Source: CALBPI01 sp038531945 (GTDB lineage Bacteria > Pseudomonadota > Gammaproteobacteria > Steroidobacterales > Woeseiaceae). From it: 64,000 nucleotides of DNA. The position numbers were made by a program, and so were the translations under genes. Below, in pieces: positions 37,798 through 46,916 of the stretch. The notes beneath the pieces are model-generated. The model was not told where the DNA came from. It searched no databases and was given only the letters and a program-made list of their open reading frames with translations. The DNA lies in assembly GCA_038531945.1 (NCBI GenBank), contig JBCBBH010000003.1:248001-312000 (forward strand), in the 5' to 3' direction. The stretch's first letter is position 1, and each line of letters starts with the position of its first letter.

Positions 37798-38301
37798 TTA
37801 ACTGGTTGATTGACCGAGTTCTCGCAGCAGCGCGTTCAGTGCCGCCTCGTAGCCGTAAGCCCCGAGGCCGGAAATGACGCCGATCGCGAGATCAGAAAAA
37901 TAACTGTGATGTCGAAACGACTCTCGTGCGTAAACATTGCTGAGGTGCACCTCGATGAATGGTGTTCGCACCGCAGCAAGTGCATCCCGCAACGCTACGC
38001 TGGTATGCGTGAATGCCGCGGGATTCAAAATGATGCCGTCGGTCCCGTCGTCGAGGCACGCGTGTACGCGCTGGATCAGTTCCGATTCGACATTGCTCTG
38101 CATATGGTCAACGATCACATTCGCGCCTGTGCTCACTTGCGCCAGTCGACTCACAATCGAGTCCAGAGTTTGCGAACCGTAGTGATCGGGTTCGCGAACA
38201 CCCAACAAATTCAGATTGGGACCATTCAAGACCAATATGTTGAGTGGTTTTGAAGCCAAGGTAGCGGCTCGTTCGACGAAGTTAGCCGCAATTCTAATCA
38301 T
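37798..38301 (-). CDS. aroQ: Type II 3-dehydroquinate dehydratase
   Basis: A 167-aa enzyme of the shikimate pathway. LNGPNLNLLGVREPDHYG holds the active tyrosine, NPAAFTHTSVALRDAL the catalytic histidine region, and EVHLSNVYARESFRHHS the substrate loop. ATG at 38301 opens the frame, but it has no Shine-Dalgarno site and abuts a TATAAAT element. A TTG at 38256 would give a more typical 152-aa protein, so the true start may be there. It heads the minus-strand run and lies upstream of accB, as in many Proteobacteria. Confidence 0.93.
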   Translation of the reverse strand: MIRIAANFVERAATLASKPLNILVLNGPNLNLLGVREPDHYGSQTLDSIVSRLAQVSTGANVIVDHMQSNVESELIQRVHACLDDGTDGIILNPAAFTHTSVALRDALAAVRTPFIEVHLSNVYARESFRHHSYFSDLAIGVISGLGAYGYEAALNALLRELGQSTS

Positions 38302-38426
38302 ATTTATACCGTTTTGACAGTAATCTAACGATTGTCCAGCCGATCTTCAGAGTTCGTATTCGCAAGGTTCTCGGAGTACACGGCTGATCCTTCGGGAAAA
38401 CGGTCTGTTAGCGGTGTCATGTTTAA

Positions 38427-38436
38427 TTGACGTCAA
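38427..38436. promoter_or_regulatory. Palindrome upstream of the chelatase gene
   Basis: TTGACGTCAA is a perfect 10-base palindrome 45 bases before the BchH-like start. It may be part of a -35 region or an operator; no regulator is identified. Confidence 0.35.
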
Positions 38437-38443
38437 CTTTTGT

Positions 38444-38469
38444 AGATGATTTCATTCATCTATGAAATC
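38444..38469. promoter_or_regulatory. Two overlapping inverted repeats before the chelatase gene
   Basis: AGATGA...TCATCT (38444-38461, 6-base spacer) overlaps GATTTCAT...ATGAAATC (38448-38469, 6-base spacer). Both are perfect. They can form two mutually exclusive hairpins or a double operator just ahead of the start at 38481. No known consensus was matched. Confidence 0.45.
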
Positions 38470-38480
38470 TCGCCTCCGGA

Positions 38481-41400
38481 ATGCCGATGGGTGCTGATGG
38501 CGCGCTAAGAACTGCCAAGGCAGCGGTGCGCGTTGCAATCATCACGATGGACACGCATCTGGCCACTGCGACGCAGTTGGCTGCTGCCGACCTGGCACGC
38601 GAGTGTCCTGGGCTGCGTCTTAGCCTGCATGCGGCGTCCGAGTGGTCCGCAAGTGAGAGCAAGCTGCGCCACTGCATTGAAGATATCGAGCGCGCCGATA
38701 TCTTGATCGTGACGATGTTGTTTATGGAGCCGCATTTCGAGCCGGTGCTCGAAGCGATTGCGGCCCGCCGCGATTCCGCGGATGCGGTCGTGTGTGCAAT
38801 GTCCGCTGCTGAAGTGACTCGTCTGACCAAGCTCGGTGATTTCGATATGTCGCGGCCGGCGAGCGGCCCGATGGCGCTGTTGAAAAAACTGCGAGGCAAG
38901 TCGGCCGCCAAAGGTGCGGCAGGGCAATCGCAGATGAAAATGCTGCGGCGATTGCCGAAGCTATTGAAATACATTCCTGGCACAGCCCAGGATGTGCGCG
39001 CGTACTTTTTGACACTGCAGTATTGGCTAAGTGGCTCGCGCGACAACATGGCCAATCTCGCGCGCTATCTTGTGGGTCGTTATGCCACGGGCGAGCGCGC
39101 AAAAATTGCCGAGGCGTTGCGACCGGCCGAACCGCCGGTCGAGTACCCGGATGTCGGTGTCTACCATCCGGCGATGTCGCCACGTATCGCGGCGGACTCG
39201 TCGAAACTACCGTCGCCGAGCGAGCCGGTTGGGCGGGTTGGCGTCTTGATGTTGCGTTCCTACCTGCTCGGTGCCAACGCGGGTCACTACGACGGTGTGC
39301 TCGCTGCGCTGGAGTCGCGAGGGTTGGCGGTGGTGCCGGTTTTTTCGAGCGGACTCGATGCCCGCCCGGCAATCGAGAAGTTCCTCAAGAAAGACGGCAA
39401 ACCACTCGTCGATGCGGTCGTTTCCCTGACGGGTTTCTCTTTGGTCGGCGGCCCGGCGTATAACGATGCGGCGGCTGCGGAGGCGGTCCTTGCGTCTCTC
39501 GATGTGCCTTACACGGCAGCACACCCGGTAGAGTTTCAGACTCTGGATGAATGGGGTGATTCGGAGCGCGGCTTGAGTCCTGTCGAAAGCACCATCATGG
39601 TCGCGATTCCAGAGCTCGACGGGGCGATTAGTCCGATGGTTTTTGGCGGTCGCGCGGGCGCGCCTGGCGTGACCTGTCACGGATGCTCCCACGCTTGCGA
39701 GTTTTCCGAGTCGGACAACCGACAAGACATGCACAGTTGCCCGGAACGTGCGAGCTCGCTCGCCGCGCGGGTCTTGCGTCAGGTCCGTTTGTCAAAGACG
39801 CCGACCAGTGAGCGCAAAATTGCGACGGTCGTTTTCAATTTCCCGCCCAACGCGGGCAATGCCGGTACCGCCGCTTTCCTCGATGTTTTTGGCAGCTTGC
39901 ACAACACGCTGCTCGCCATGCGCAGCGAAGGCTATGACGTCGAGGGTTTGCCAGAAACTGCTGATGCGTTGCGCGAGGATTTGTTGAGCGGCAATGCCAT
40001 GACCTACGGCGCCGAGGCGAATGTTCACAAGCTCATCGATGTCGATGATCACGTGGCGCGCGAGCCATGGCTTGGCGAAATTGAATCGCAATGGGGGACG
40101 GCACCCGGCAAACAACTCGTCAACGGCCGCAACCTCATGGTGCTCGGTCAGCAATATGGCAATGTGCTGGTCGCGGTGCAGCCATCGTTCGGCTACGAAG
40201 GCGATCCGATGCGGTTGTTGTTCGAGCAAGGACTTGCACCCACGCATGCCTTCTCAGCTTTTTACCGATATTTGCGCGAGGACTTTGCAGCCGACGCGGC
40301 TCTACATTTCGGCACGCACGGCGCGTTGGAATTTATGCCGGGCAAGCAGACCGGCATGTCAGGCAACTGCTGGCCTGAGCGGTTGATCGGCGATCTGCCA
40401 AATTTTTATCTCTACGCCGCCAACAATCCGTCCGAGGGCGCGATCGCAAAGCGGCGTTCGGCGGCCACACTGATCAGTTATTTGACCCCGCCGATTTCCG
40501 AAGCCGGTTTGTACAAAGGCTTGCAGGAGCTGTCGGATTCCATTGATCGCTGGCGCCAGCGCGATCCCGATGCTGCGCCCGACGCAGATCTCGCCGCGCT
40601 GATTCAGTCGCAGGCGCATGAACTGGAACTGGCTGATTTGGAGCCGGCCTGGACCGTACAGCACGACGCGCAACGTCAAATCGAAGCGTTGCAGACACGG
40701 TTGCTGGAGTTCGAGACCACATTGATTCCGCATGGCCTGCACATTGTCGGTCAACCGCCGAGCAGCGAGGAACGTGTGGATCTGCTGTCATGCATGGCCG
40801 ACGCGTCGCACGGGGTCAGGCCAGCTCGACCGGCCTTGGAAGGGATCGCGGACGGTGTCCTGTCGGCCGCAAAAGCCGCAGCACTTGCTGGCCTGCCGCC
40901 AGGTGTCAACGGTGTTGAGTTGATGAGCGAGCTCAAGAGCGCGAACGCGTTGTTAGGGCAGGATTCGGAGACGCCGGCACTCATGCGCGCGCTCGACGGT
41001 CGTTACATTCCGCCATCACCCGGTGGTGACGTGCTGCGCACTCCCGCTGTGTTGCCAACGGGTCGAAACCTGCACGGCTTTGATCCGTTTCGAATCCCCA
41101 GCGCTTACGCCGTCAAAGATGGGGCGCGGCAAGCGCAGCGGTTAATCGATTGTCATGTCGCCGAAGGCAATGATTTGCCCGAGTCCATCGCGATCGTGCT
41201 GTGGGGAACCGACAATCTTAAAAGTGAAGGTGGGCCGATCAGTCAGGCACTGGCGCTGCTCGGCGCCGAGCCACGATTTGATAGCTATGGTCGCATCGCG
41301 GGCGCGCAGCTGATCGATCTCGAGACACTTGGACGACCGAGGATCGATGTCGTGATGACACTGTCCGGCATCTTCCGTGACCTGATGCCGCTGCAGATCA

Positions 41401-42257
41401 AGCTGCTGGCGGAAGCGGCGTATCTCGCGGCTTCGGCAAACGAGCCGCTCGATAAGAATTTCGTGCGTAAGCACGCGTTGGCCTATCAGGCCGAGCATGG
41501 CTGCACGCTCGAAGTTGCGGCGCTACGGGTTTATGGCAACGAAGAGGGCGCCTACGGTTCCAACGTGAATCACCTGGTCGAGAGCGGTCGTTGGGATGAC
41601 GAAGACGAGCTGGCCGATGTGTACTCCAAACGCAAAGGATTTGCGTATGGGTGTGATGGCCGCCCGCAGGCGCAACGCGCATTGCTCGACAGTGCGCTCG
41701 CCGATGTTGATCTGGCCTACCAGAACCTCGACTCAGTCGAGTTGGGTGTGACGACGGTCGATAATTATTTTGACACCCTCGGTGGCATCACCGGCGCAGT
41801 CAAGCGCGCGAAGTCGGGCGATGCACCGCCTGTATACATCGGCGATCAGACACACGGCGATGGCGCTGTGCGCACGCTGTCCGAGCAGGTTGCCCTCGAG
41901 ACCCGCACGCGGATGCTAAACCCCAAATGGCACGAAGGCATGTTGGCGCACGGCTATGAAGGTGTGCGTCAGATCGAAGTGCATATGACCAACACGATGG
42001 GCTGGTCTGCGACAACCGGTCAGGTCCAGCCTTGGGTTTATCAAAAGTTGACTGAGACTTTTCTTCTGGACGAAGACATGCGCAAACGCATGGCAGAGCT
42101 GAATCCAACCGCGTCCAGTCGATTCGCGAACCGATTGTTGGAAGCATCGGATCGCAATTTCTGGCAGCCGGACGACGAAACGCTCGCGGCTCTGGAGCAG
42201 GCAACCGAGGAACTCGAGGATCGTGTGGAAGGCGTGATTCCCAACGCGGCGTCGTGA
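38481..42257 (+). CDS. bchH: Magnesium chelatase large subunit, BchH type
   Basis: A 1258-aa protein. The N-terminal ~160 residues are the DUF3479 domain found in BchH/ChlH (VRVAIITMDTHLATA, TMLFMEPHFEPVLEAI) and not in ordinary CobN. Cys399, Cys402, Cys406 and Cys420 form a CX2CX3CX13C cluster like that reported to bind an iron-sulfur centre in BchH. The large CobN/Mg-chelatase domain follows, with FGTHGALEFMPGKQTG, LYAANNPSEGAIAKRR and NEEGAYGSN blocks. With BchD and BchI it would insert Mg into protoporphyrin IX for bacteriochlorophyll. No bchD, bchI or other photosynthesis gene is in the window. Sequence clearly favours BchH over CobN; whether the organism is phototrophic is open. Confidence 0.85.
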   Translation: MPMGADGALRTAKAAVRVAIITMDTHLATATQLAAADLARECPGLRLSLHAASEWSASESKLRHCIEDIERADILIVTMLFMEPHFEPVLEAIAARRDSADAVVCAMSAAEVTRLTKLGDFDMSRPASGPMALLKKLRGKSAAKGAAGQSQMKMLRRLPKLLKYIPGTAQDVRAYFLTLQYWLSGSRDNMANLARYLVGRYATGERAKIAEALRPAEPPVEYPDVGVYHPAMSPRIAADSSKLPSPSEPVGRVGVLMLRSYLLGANAGHYDGVLAALESRGLAVVPVFSSGLDARPAIEKFLKKDGKPLVDAVVSLTGFSLVGGPAYNDAAAAEAVLASLDVPYTAAHPVEFQTLDEWGDSERGLSPVESTIMVAIPELDGAISPMVFGGRAGAPGVTCHGCSHACEFSESDNRQDMHSCPERASSLAARVLRQVRLSKTPTSERKIATVVFNFPPNAGNAGTAAFLDVFGSLHNTLLAMRSEGYDVEGLPETADALREDLLSGNAMTYGAEANVHKLIDVDDHVAREPWLGEIESQWGTAPGKQLVNGRNLMVLGQQYGNVLVAVQPSFGYEGDPMRLLFEQGLAPTHAFSAFYRYLREDFAADAALHFGTHGALEFMPGKQTGMSGNCWPERLIGDLPNFYLYAANNPSEGAIAKRRSAATLISYLTPPISEAGLYKGLQELSDSIDRWRQRDPDAAPDADLAALIQSQAHELELADLEPAWTVQHDAQRQIEALQTRLLEFETTLIPHGLHIVGQPPSSEERVDLLSCMADASHGVRPARPALEGIADGVLSAAKAAALAGLPPGVNGVELMSELKSANALLGQDSETPALMRALDGRYIPPSPGGDVLRTPAVLPTGRNLHGFDPFRIPSAYAVKDGARQAQRLIDCHVAEGNDLPESIAIVLWGTDNLKSEGGPISQALALLGAEPRFDSYGRIAGAQLIDLETLGRPRIDVVMTLSGIFRDLMPLQIKLLAEAAYLAASANEPLDKNFVRKHALAYQAEHGCTLEVAALRVYGNEEGAYGSNVNHLVESGRWDDEDELADVYSKRKGFAYGCDGRPQAQRALLDSALADVDLAYQNLDSVELGVTTVDNYFDTLGGITGAVKRAKSGDAPPVYIGDQTHGDGAVRTLSEQVALETRTRMLNPKWHEGMLAHGYEGVRQIEVHMTNTMGWSATTGQVQPWVYQKLTETFLLDEDMRKRMAELNPTASSRFANRLLEASDRNFWQPDDETLAALEQATEELEDRVEGVIPNAAS

Positions 42258-42369
42258 TCATCGTCGACTAAGTACTGCGCGAAAGCCTTTTTTGCTTCGT
42301 TGAGCTGGTGTCTAACCGCGAATTCTCCGTGTCTGTTGAATTTCTTGTCGAGATCACTGAACGTCGCCA

Positions 42370-42398
42370 TTGGGACTGCAGAGCAGCCGTGCTACTCT
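42370..42398 (+). promoter_or_regulatory. Putative promoter of the iron operon
   Basis: TTGGGA (42370-42375) and TACTCT (42393-42398) are separated by 17 bases, a fair sigma-70 pair. A Fur box begins 5 bases after the -10, where bound Fur would block transcription. Confidence 0.45.
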
Positions 42399-42402
42399 TA
42401 TC

Positions 42403-42421
42403 GCTAATGAAAATCATTTTC
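42403..42421. promoter_or_regulatory. Fur box upstream of the imelysin operon
   Basis: GCTAATGAAAATCATTTTC matches the 19-base Fur consensus at 16 of 19 positions by hand comparison. A perfect 9-1-9 palindrome lies at 42406-42424. It predicts iron repression of the operon beginning at 42460. Confidence 0.8.
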
Positions 42422-42459
42422 ATTTGAATTTTTATCAGCAATCCTAAAGAGGGAACAAG

Positions 42460-43857
42460 ATGCGAAAAGTTATGCTTGGGGCAATATTCGCTGTGCTCGC
42501 TGCATTAGCAGGGTGCGAGGGGGATGACGGAGCCATTGGACCGGCTGGGCCGGCAGGAGCAACAGGGGCAGCAGGGCCGCAAGGGCCTGCGGGTGTGCCA
42601 TCCGCGGTAACTCGCGATGACGTGGTCACGACCAATGCGAATATAGCCTATGCGAGCTACAGCGACTCGTGGTTGCTGGCCATTGAATTGAAAGCAGCAG
42701 TTGATGCGTTGGTGGCAGATCCGACGCAAGCCAACTTCGACGCAGCTAAAGAAGCCTGGTTGGCGGCGAACGAACCTTACGGTCAAACGGAAGTGTATCG
42801 ATTCCGTGTTGGACCGATCGATGCGTTGCTCCCTGATGGTTCCTTGGGTCAGGAAGGTGACGGACCCGAGGGTGCAATCAATGCGTGGCCGCTTGGTGAA
42901 GCGCTGATCGATTACGTCGCGGCAGCCGTTGACGGTGATGCCGGGCCGGAGATTCCGAACTCGACCGATACAATCACTGGCAATATCATCGCGGACTTGA
43001 CGTTTGATATCACTGAAGATGCATTACGTGACAACAACGAGCTCGGCGGTGATGAACGGAACCTGACGACCGGATTTCATGCGATTGAGTTTCTGTTGTG
43101 GGGCCAGGATCTCAATGCGGACCTTTCGGGTACTGGTACGCGTGATATGACGGGTGGCCAACGTCCTGTGTCGGACTACCAGACCGGCGGTGCTTGTACG
43201 AGTGGCCTCGGAAATGGGCAAGCCGATCAGATTTGCGAGCGACGTGGTGACTACCTGGTGCTTGTCACGCAACTGCTGATCGACGACCTGCAGACTCTGG
43301 TTGACGCCTGGAATCCCAACGGTACTGGCAACCACTACCAGAACTTCGTGGCAGGCGGCGATGTGTCGTTGGCCAAGATTCTGGAAGGTATGGGCCGGCT
43401 TGGTTTCGGTGAGCTCGCTGGTGAGCGGATGAATATCGCATTGCTAACGAACAGTCAGGAGGACGAACACTCGTGTTTCTCGGACAATACGCATCGCGAT
43501 ATCGTGACCAATGCCATGGGCATTGAAAATGCCTACTTCGGCAGCTACACCCGCATCGACGGCAGTGTTGTCGACGGCGCAGGTATTGATGATCTGTTGC
43601 TCGCCGAAGGCTTTACCGGCACGGCAAATGCCTTCCGCGCAGCGTTGGAGCGGACGATGATTCGAATCAGCACAATCGACGATATGGCTAAAGCAGGTAT
43701 GCCATTCGATACGCAAATTCAACTCGGTATCAACGAGCCAAACATCGCAGGTTCAATCCAGGCGTTGTCCGCGCAAACCGATGTGCTCGAGACAGTAATT
43801 TCCGACCTGGGTGTTACCGTTGGTGATCTCCGTCAGGACACGGAAGAGGATATTTGA
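42460..43857 (+). CDS. Imelysin family lipoprotein (M75-like) with collagen-like segment
   Basis: A 465-aa exported lipoprotein: signal peptide with lipobox cysteine 19 (ALAGC). Residues 24-45 are seven Gly-X-Y triplets (GPA, GPA, GAT, GPQ types), an unusual collagen-like spacer. The imelysin domain follows, with the GxHxxE motif as GFHAIE at 205-210. Imelysins are periplasmic iron-regulated proteins (IrpA, IcmP) linked to iron uptake; protease activity is doubtful. AGAGGG upstream of ATG 42460 supports the start. It is the first gene after the Fur box and its stop overlaps a TTG of the next frame. Confidence 0.88.
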   Translation: MRKVMLGAIFAVLAALAGCEGDDGAIGPAGPAGATGAAGPQGPAGVPSAVTRDDVVTTNANIAYASYSDSWLLAIELKAAVDALVADPTQANFDAAKEAWLAANEPYGQTEVYRFRVGPIDALLPDGSLGQEGDGPEGAINAWPLGEALIDYVAAAVDGDAGPEIPNSTDTITGNIIADLTFDITEDALRDNNELGGDERNLTTGFHAIEFLLWGQDLNADLSGTGTRDMTGGQRPVSDYQTGGACTSGLGNGQADQICERRGDYLVLVTQLLIDDLQTLVDAWNPNGTGNHYQNFVAGGDVSLAKILEGMGRLGFGELAGERMNIALLTNSQEDEHSCFSDNTHRDIVTNAMGIENAYFGSYTRIDGSVVDGAGIDDLLLAEGFTGTANAFRAALERTMIRISTIDDMAKAGMPFDTQIQLGINEPNIAGSIQALSAQTDVLETVISDLGVTVGDLRQDTEEDI

Positions 43858-45560
43858 ACGAAACGTTTGAAAAGCACGAAAGCAAGCGCCACCCATCCGG
43901 GTGGCGCTTGTCGTTTATTGGCTTGTCGGCTTGCGCGGCACTTGCCGCATGCGGCGGGGGAGGGTCTGGTGGCGGGTCGCCGCCTATCAGTCAACCGCCA
44001 CCGTCTCCGCCTCCAGCGCCTGCCCCTGATCCGGTGGTGCCGCCGTTGACAGCAGGGGAGCGTTTCTCCGGCGATGCAGCGGGGACGTCGGTCAGCAACG
44101 ACCAGGCCTTTAGTCAGGCGCCTCCAGCAATCCAAAGTGACTTTGCCGCCGATGCAAACTTCAAAGGGGGCAATGCAATCTTTCGTAACGATCACGAGGG
44201 ACAAGGACCGTTGATGAACGCGGCAACCTGCCAGGGGTGCCATATTCGCGATGGCCGGGGGAGCGTACCGCGAGATTCAGATACGCCATTCGACGCGATG
44301 TTTATGCGTATCAGTCTTGGCAATGACGCAGACAACGCTGCAGTGCCGGATCCGATTTACGGGACCCAATTACACACGTTCGGTGCGATTTCTTTTGAGG
44401 GCAATGACCCTGATGCCGGTCTGTCTTCTTTTGGTGGTGGAGCGACCGCTGCGATTGGCGAAGCGTTCGCTTCGGTTGAGTACGACTTGATCTCCGGCGC
44501 GTATGCGGATGGCACCGGCTACGAGCTTCGCAAGCCGACGTACAAAATACGTGAATTGAGCTACGGTGACTTCACCGATAGCATTCAGTTCTCCCCGCGC
44601 CTTGCTCAACAGATGATTGGCTTAGGTCTTCTAGGTGCAATTCCCGAGGCGGCCATCCTGGAAAACGAAGATCCGACCGATGCGGACAATGACGGAATCT
44701 CGGGGCGCGCCAACCGCGTGTTCGATCCGACAACGAACACGGATTCCATCGGTCGTTACGGGCATAAAGCAACTTCTGCCAGTGTATTACAGCAGACAGC
44801 AGGCGCGTACCGAGGGGATATGGGGGTTACGTCGAGTATCGCGCCCGAAGAGCCCTGCACAGCTGCCCAGACTTCTTGCCTCAACGATGCGCTGCTTGAG
44901 CTGAATCAGTTTCCAGGAGAGGTTGATATCTCGGATCTTGAGCTTGCATTCGTTGAATTTTATTCGCGACTACTCGCAGTGCCTGATCGACGTGGTTTCG
45001 ACGAAACCAATCGAAACTGGGATAGCACGGTGGTCGCCGGCAGAGCGTTGTTTTTCGAGTCAGGTTGCGGGGGGTGTCACCAGCAGCGATTCGAGACAGG
45101 CATTGCGCCTGGCAGCGTGCTGGGCGATATCGATATCAACAGACTGGTTCCCGACGCAGAGCCGATTGAGGTTCTGTCCGACCAGGACATCTATCCGTAC
45201 ACGGATTTGTTGCTTCACGATATGGGAGGCAGTTGTGAAGCAGTAACACGAGAATATTCTGACGGCAGTCCGTGTCCAGCCGGTGAGAACTGCACCTACG
45301 TATTGCGCTGCGAAGGGCTTGCGGACGGTCGCAGCGACCTGCTCGCGAGCGGTACGGAGTGGAGAACACCTCCTTTGTGGGGGCTGGGATTGGTCCAGAC
45401 GGTAAATCCGGCCGCGACTTTTTTACATGACGGTCGTGCACGAACGATCGAAGAGGCTGTGCTCTGGCATGGCGGGGAAGCAAGTTCGAGTCTCGACGCA
45501 GTCCTGGGGATGACCGTGGACCAGCGGGCGGCATTGTTCACTTTCCTGGAGTCGTTGTGA
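43854..45560 (+). CDS. Dihaem c-type cytochrome lipoprotein, DUF1111 (thiol oxidoreductase-like)
   Basis: Up to 568 aa. A lipobox (ALAAC, Cys33) is followed by a Gly then Pro-rich linker. The DUF1111 domain has haem motifs CQGCH (126-130) and CGGCH (405-409), plus LLLHDMGG, EWRTPPLWG and LHDGRARTIEEA blocks. The family is related to dihaem peroxidases (MauG-like) but its reaction is unknown; it often accompanies imelysins. The frame opens with TTG overlapping the imelysin stop. A second TTG at 43908, at the end of the hairpin, would remove 18 residues and give a more typical signal peptide, so the start is uncertain. Confidence 0.85.
   Translation: MNETFEKHESKRHPSGWRLSFIGLSACAALAACGGGGSGGGSPPISQPPPSPPPAPAPDPVVPPLTAGERFSGDAAGTSVSNDQAFSQAPPAIQSDFAADANFKGGNAIFRNDHEGQGPLMNAATCQGCHIRDGRGSVPRDSDTPFDAMFMRISLGNDADNAAVPDPIYGTQLHTFGAISFEGNDPDAGLSSFGGGATAAIGEAFASVEYDLISGAYADGTGYELRKPTYKIRELSYGDFTDSIQFSPRLAQQMIGLGLLGAIPEAAILENEDPTDADNDGISGRANRVFDPTTNTDSIGRYGHKATSASVLQQTAGAYRGDMGVTSSIAPEEPCTAAQTSCLNDALLELNQFPGEVDISDLELAFVEFYSRLLAVPDRRGFDETNRNWDSTVVAGRALFFESGCGGCHQQRFETGIAPGSVLGDIDINRLVPDAEPIEVLSDQDIYPYTDLLLHDMGGSCEAVTREYSDGSPCPAGENCTYVLRCEGLADGRSDLLASGTEWRTPPLWGLGLVQTVNPAATFLHDGRARTIEEAVLWHGGEASSSLDAVLGMTVDQRAALFTFLESL
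43883..43910 (+). terminator. Strong hairpin at the imelysin/dihaem protein junction
   Basis: Arms of 12 bases (43883-43894 and 43899-43910) pair perfectly around an ATCC loop and are GC-rich. TCGTTTATT follows, so it resembles a leaky intrinsic terminator or mRNA-stabilising stem. It lies 25 bases after the imelysin stop and may hide the start region of the next gene. Confidence 0.6.
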
Positions 45561-46900
45561 ACTCGGGGCGCCTTCTCGTCATTTTGGCCACGTTTCTAGT
45601 GGGCTCGTGTGATCCTGAAGCAGCGCGTCATGAACTCCCGGCACCCGGTGGCACATGGACCAAGCCGCGACTCATTGGCTCAGGGCTTGCTGTTCCCAAT
45701 CCCACGATGAATAGGTTATCCGAGTTGAATTTCTGGACAGGCTTTGCGTTGTTCCGCGATCCCTGGGTGGCTGCGCCATCGTCGACGAGCGCAAGAGATG
45801 GGTTAGGGCCTCTGTTTAGTGCTCGCTCATGCATCGCATGTCACGAGGATGTAGGACGCGGCGATAGTCTTATTCACAACCAACAGACCCTCGCGACAGT
45901 CTATCGAGTTTTGTCGAACGGAAGACTGCAAGAGGATTATGGGACGCATCTGCAGTCTCGGGCGACGTTTGACCTGCAAAAAAGTGGTCGCCGCGTGATT
46001 GGATTCTACGCAGGAGAACCGCAGCCAGATGTTGTGATTCGAAGATTGCCAGTTCCGAATGCCACGCGGTCGCTGAGTCTTATCGATGCGACGGTTGACG
46101 GCGAGATCGTTTCTCCCAGGGTGGCTCCGGCCATGGTGGGTCTAGGCCTGCTCGAGAGAGTCCCCGAGCGACGACTGCAATCACTCGAAGATCCCGATGA
46201 TCGCGATGACGACGGTGTTTCCGGCCGTATCAATTGGATCGACTTTGAAGGCGTTCGGATGCCTGGTCGATTCGGCTGGAAAGCGTCCCAGCCATCGATT
46301 GCCGTGCAGGCTGCGGATGCTTTTCGCAATGACATCGGGATCACAAGTGCTCTGAAGCCTGAACAAAACTGTGCGAAACAACAGACGGAATGCGCGAGAC
46401 AAGCCGATGGTGGGGGTCCGCGAGGTCCGCACGAAATCAACGACCCACTTTTTCAGCACGTAGTCTATTTCTCAGCCAGCTTGGCCGTGCCTAGTGCGCG
46501 TCCGTTAACCGCAGAGCGCCGCCGCGGTGCGGATCTTTTTTCGCGACTTGAATGTGACTCATGCCATACGCCCTCGCACGTGGTTGCCACGGAATTTGGC
46601 GATGAACAGACGATCTGGCCCTACACAGATTTGTTGCTGCACGATATGGGGCCGTTACTGGCAGACGGTGTCGTGGAATCATCAGCGACCGGTTCGGAAT
46701 GGCGCACGCCACCGCTATGGTCACTGGGTGTTGCGCTTGAGCTCAATCCGGAGGCGGGTTTACTGCACGACGGTCGCGCGGCGACTGTTGCAGAGGCCGT
46801 GATTTGGCACGGCGGTGAGGCGGCACAGTCCGCCGCAGAGTTTTTGAAATTATCGGAGTCGGAGCAGGACGCACTTGAGGCGTTCGTCCTCGCTCTTTAA
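45557..46900 (+). CDS. Second dihaem DUF1111 lipoprotein
   Basis: A 447-aa periplasmic protein starting with GTG in a GTGA overlap. Lipobox cysteine is 18 (LVGSC). Haem motifs are CIACH (92-96) and CDSCH (333-337). WPYTDLLLHDMGP, EWRTPPLWSLG and LLHDGRAATVAEAVIWHGGE near the C-terminus are shared with the previous gene, showing tandem paralogues that have diverged. Likely works beside its neighbour in periplasmic electron transfer linked to iron acquisition. Confidence 0.85.
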   Translation: MNSGRLLVILATFLVGSCDPEAARHELPAPGGTWTKPRLIGSGLAVPNPTMNRLSELNFWTGFALFRDPWVAAPSSTSARDGLGPLFSARSCIACHEDVGRGDSLIHNQQTLATVYRVLSNGRLQEDYGTHLQSRATFDLQKSGRRVIGFYAGEPQPDVVIRRLPVPNATRSLSLIDATVDGEIVSPRVAPAMVGLGLLERVPERRLQSLEDPDDRDDDGVSGRINWIDFEGVRMPGRFGWKASQPSIAVQAADAFRNDIGITSALKPEQNCAKQQTECARQADGGGPRGPHEINDPLFQHVVYFSASLAVPSARPLTAERRRGADLFSRLECDSCHTPSHVVATEFGDEQTIWPYTDLLLHDMGPLLADGVVESSATGSEWRTPPLWSLGVALELNPEAGLLHDGRAATVAEAVIWHGGEAAQSAAEFLKLSESEQDALEAFVLAL

Positions 46901-46916
46901 CCAAGGGAGTCTCGTG

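Noticed and set aside
38415..38432. TGT-N12-ACG upstream of bchH as a PpsR/CrtJ photosynthesis operator
   Set aside because: The consensus needs ACA in the second half; a single imperfect match is expected by chance.
38481..42257. CobN cobaltochelatase annotation for the large chelatase
   Set aside because: The DUF3479 N-terminal domain and the Cys cluster are features of BchH/ChlH, and no cobalamin genes are nearby.
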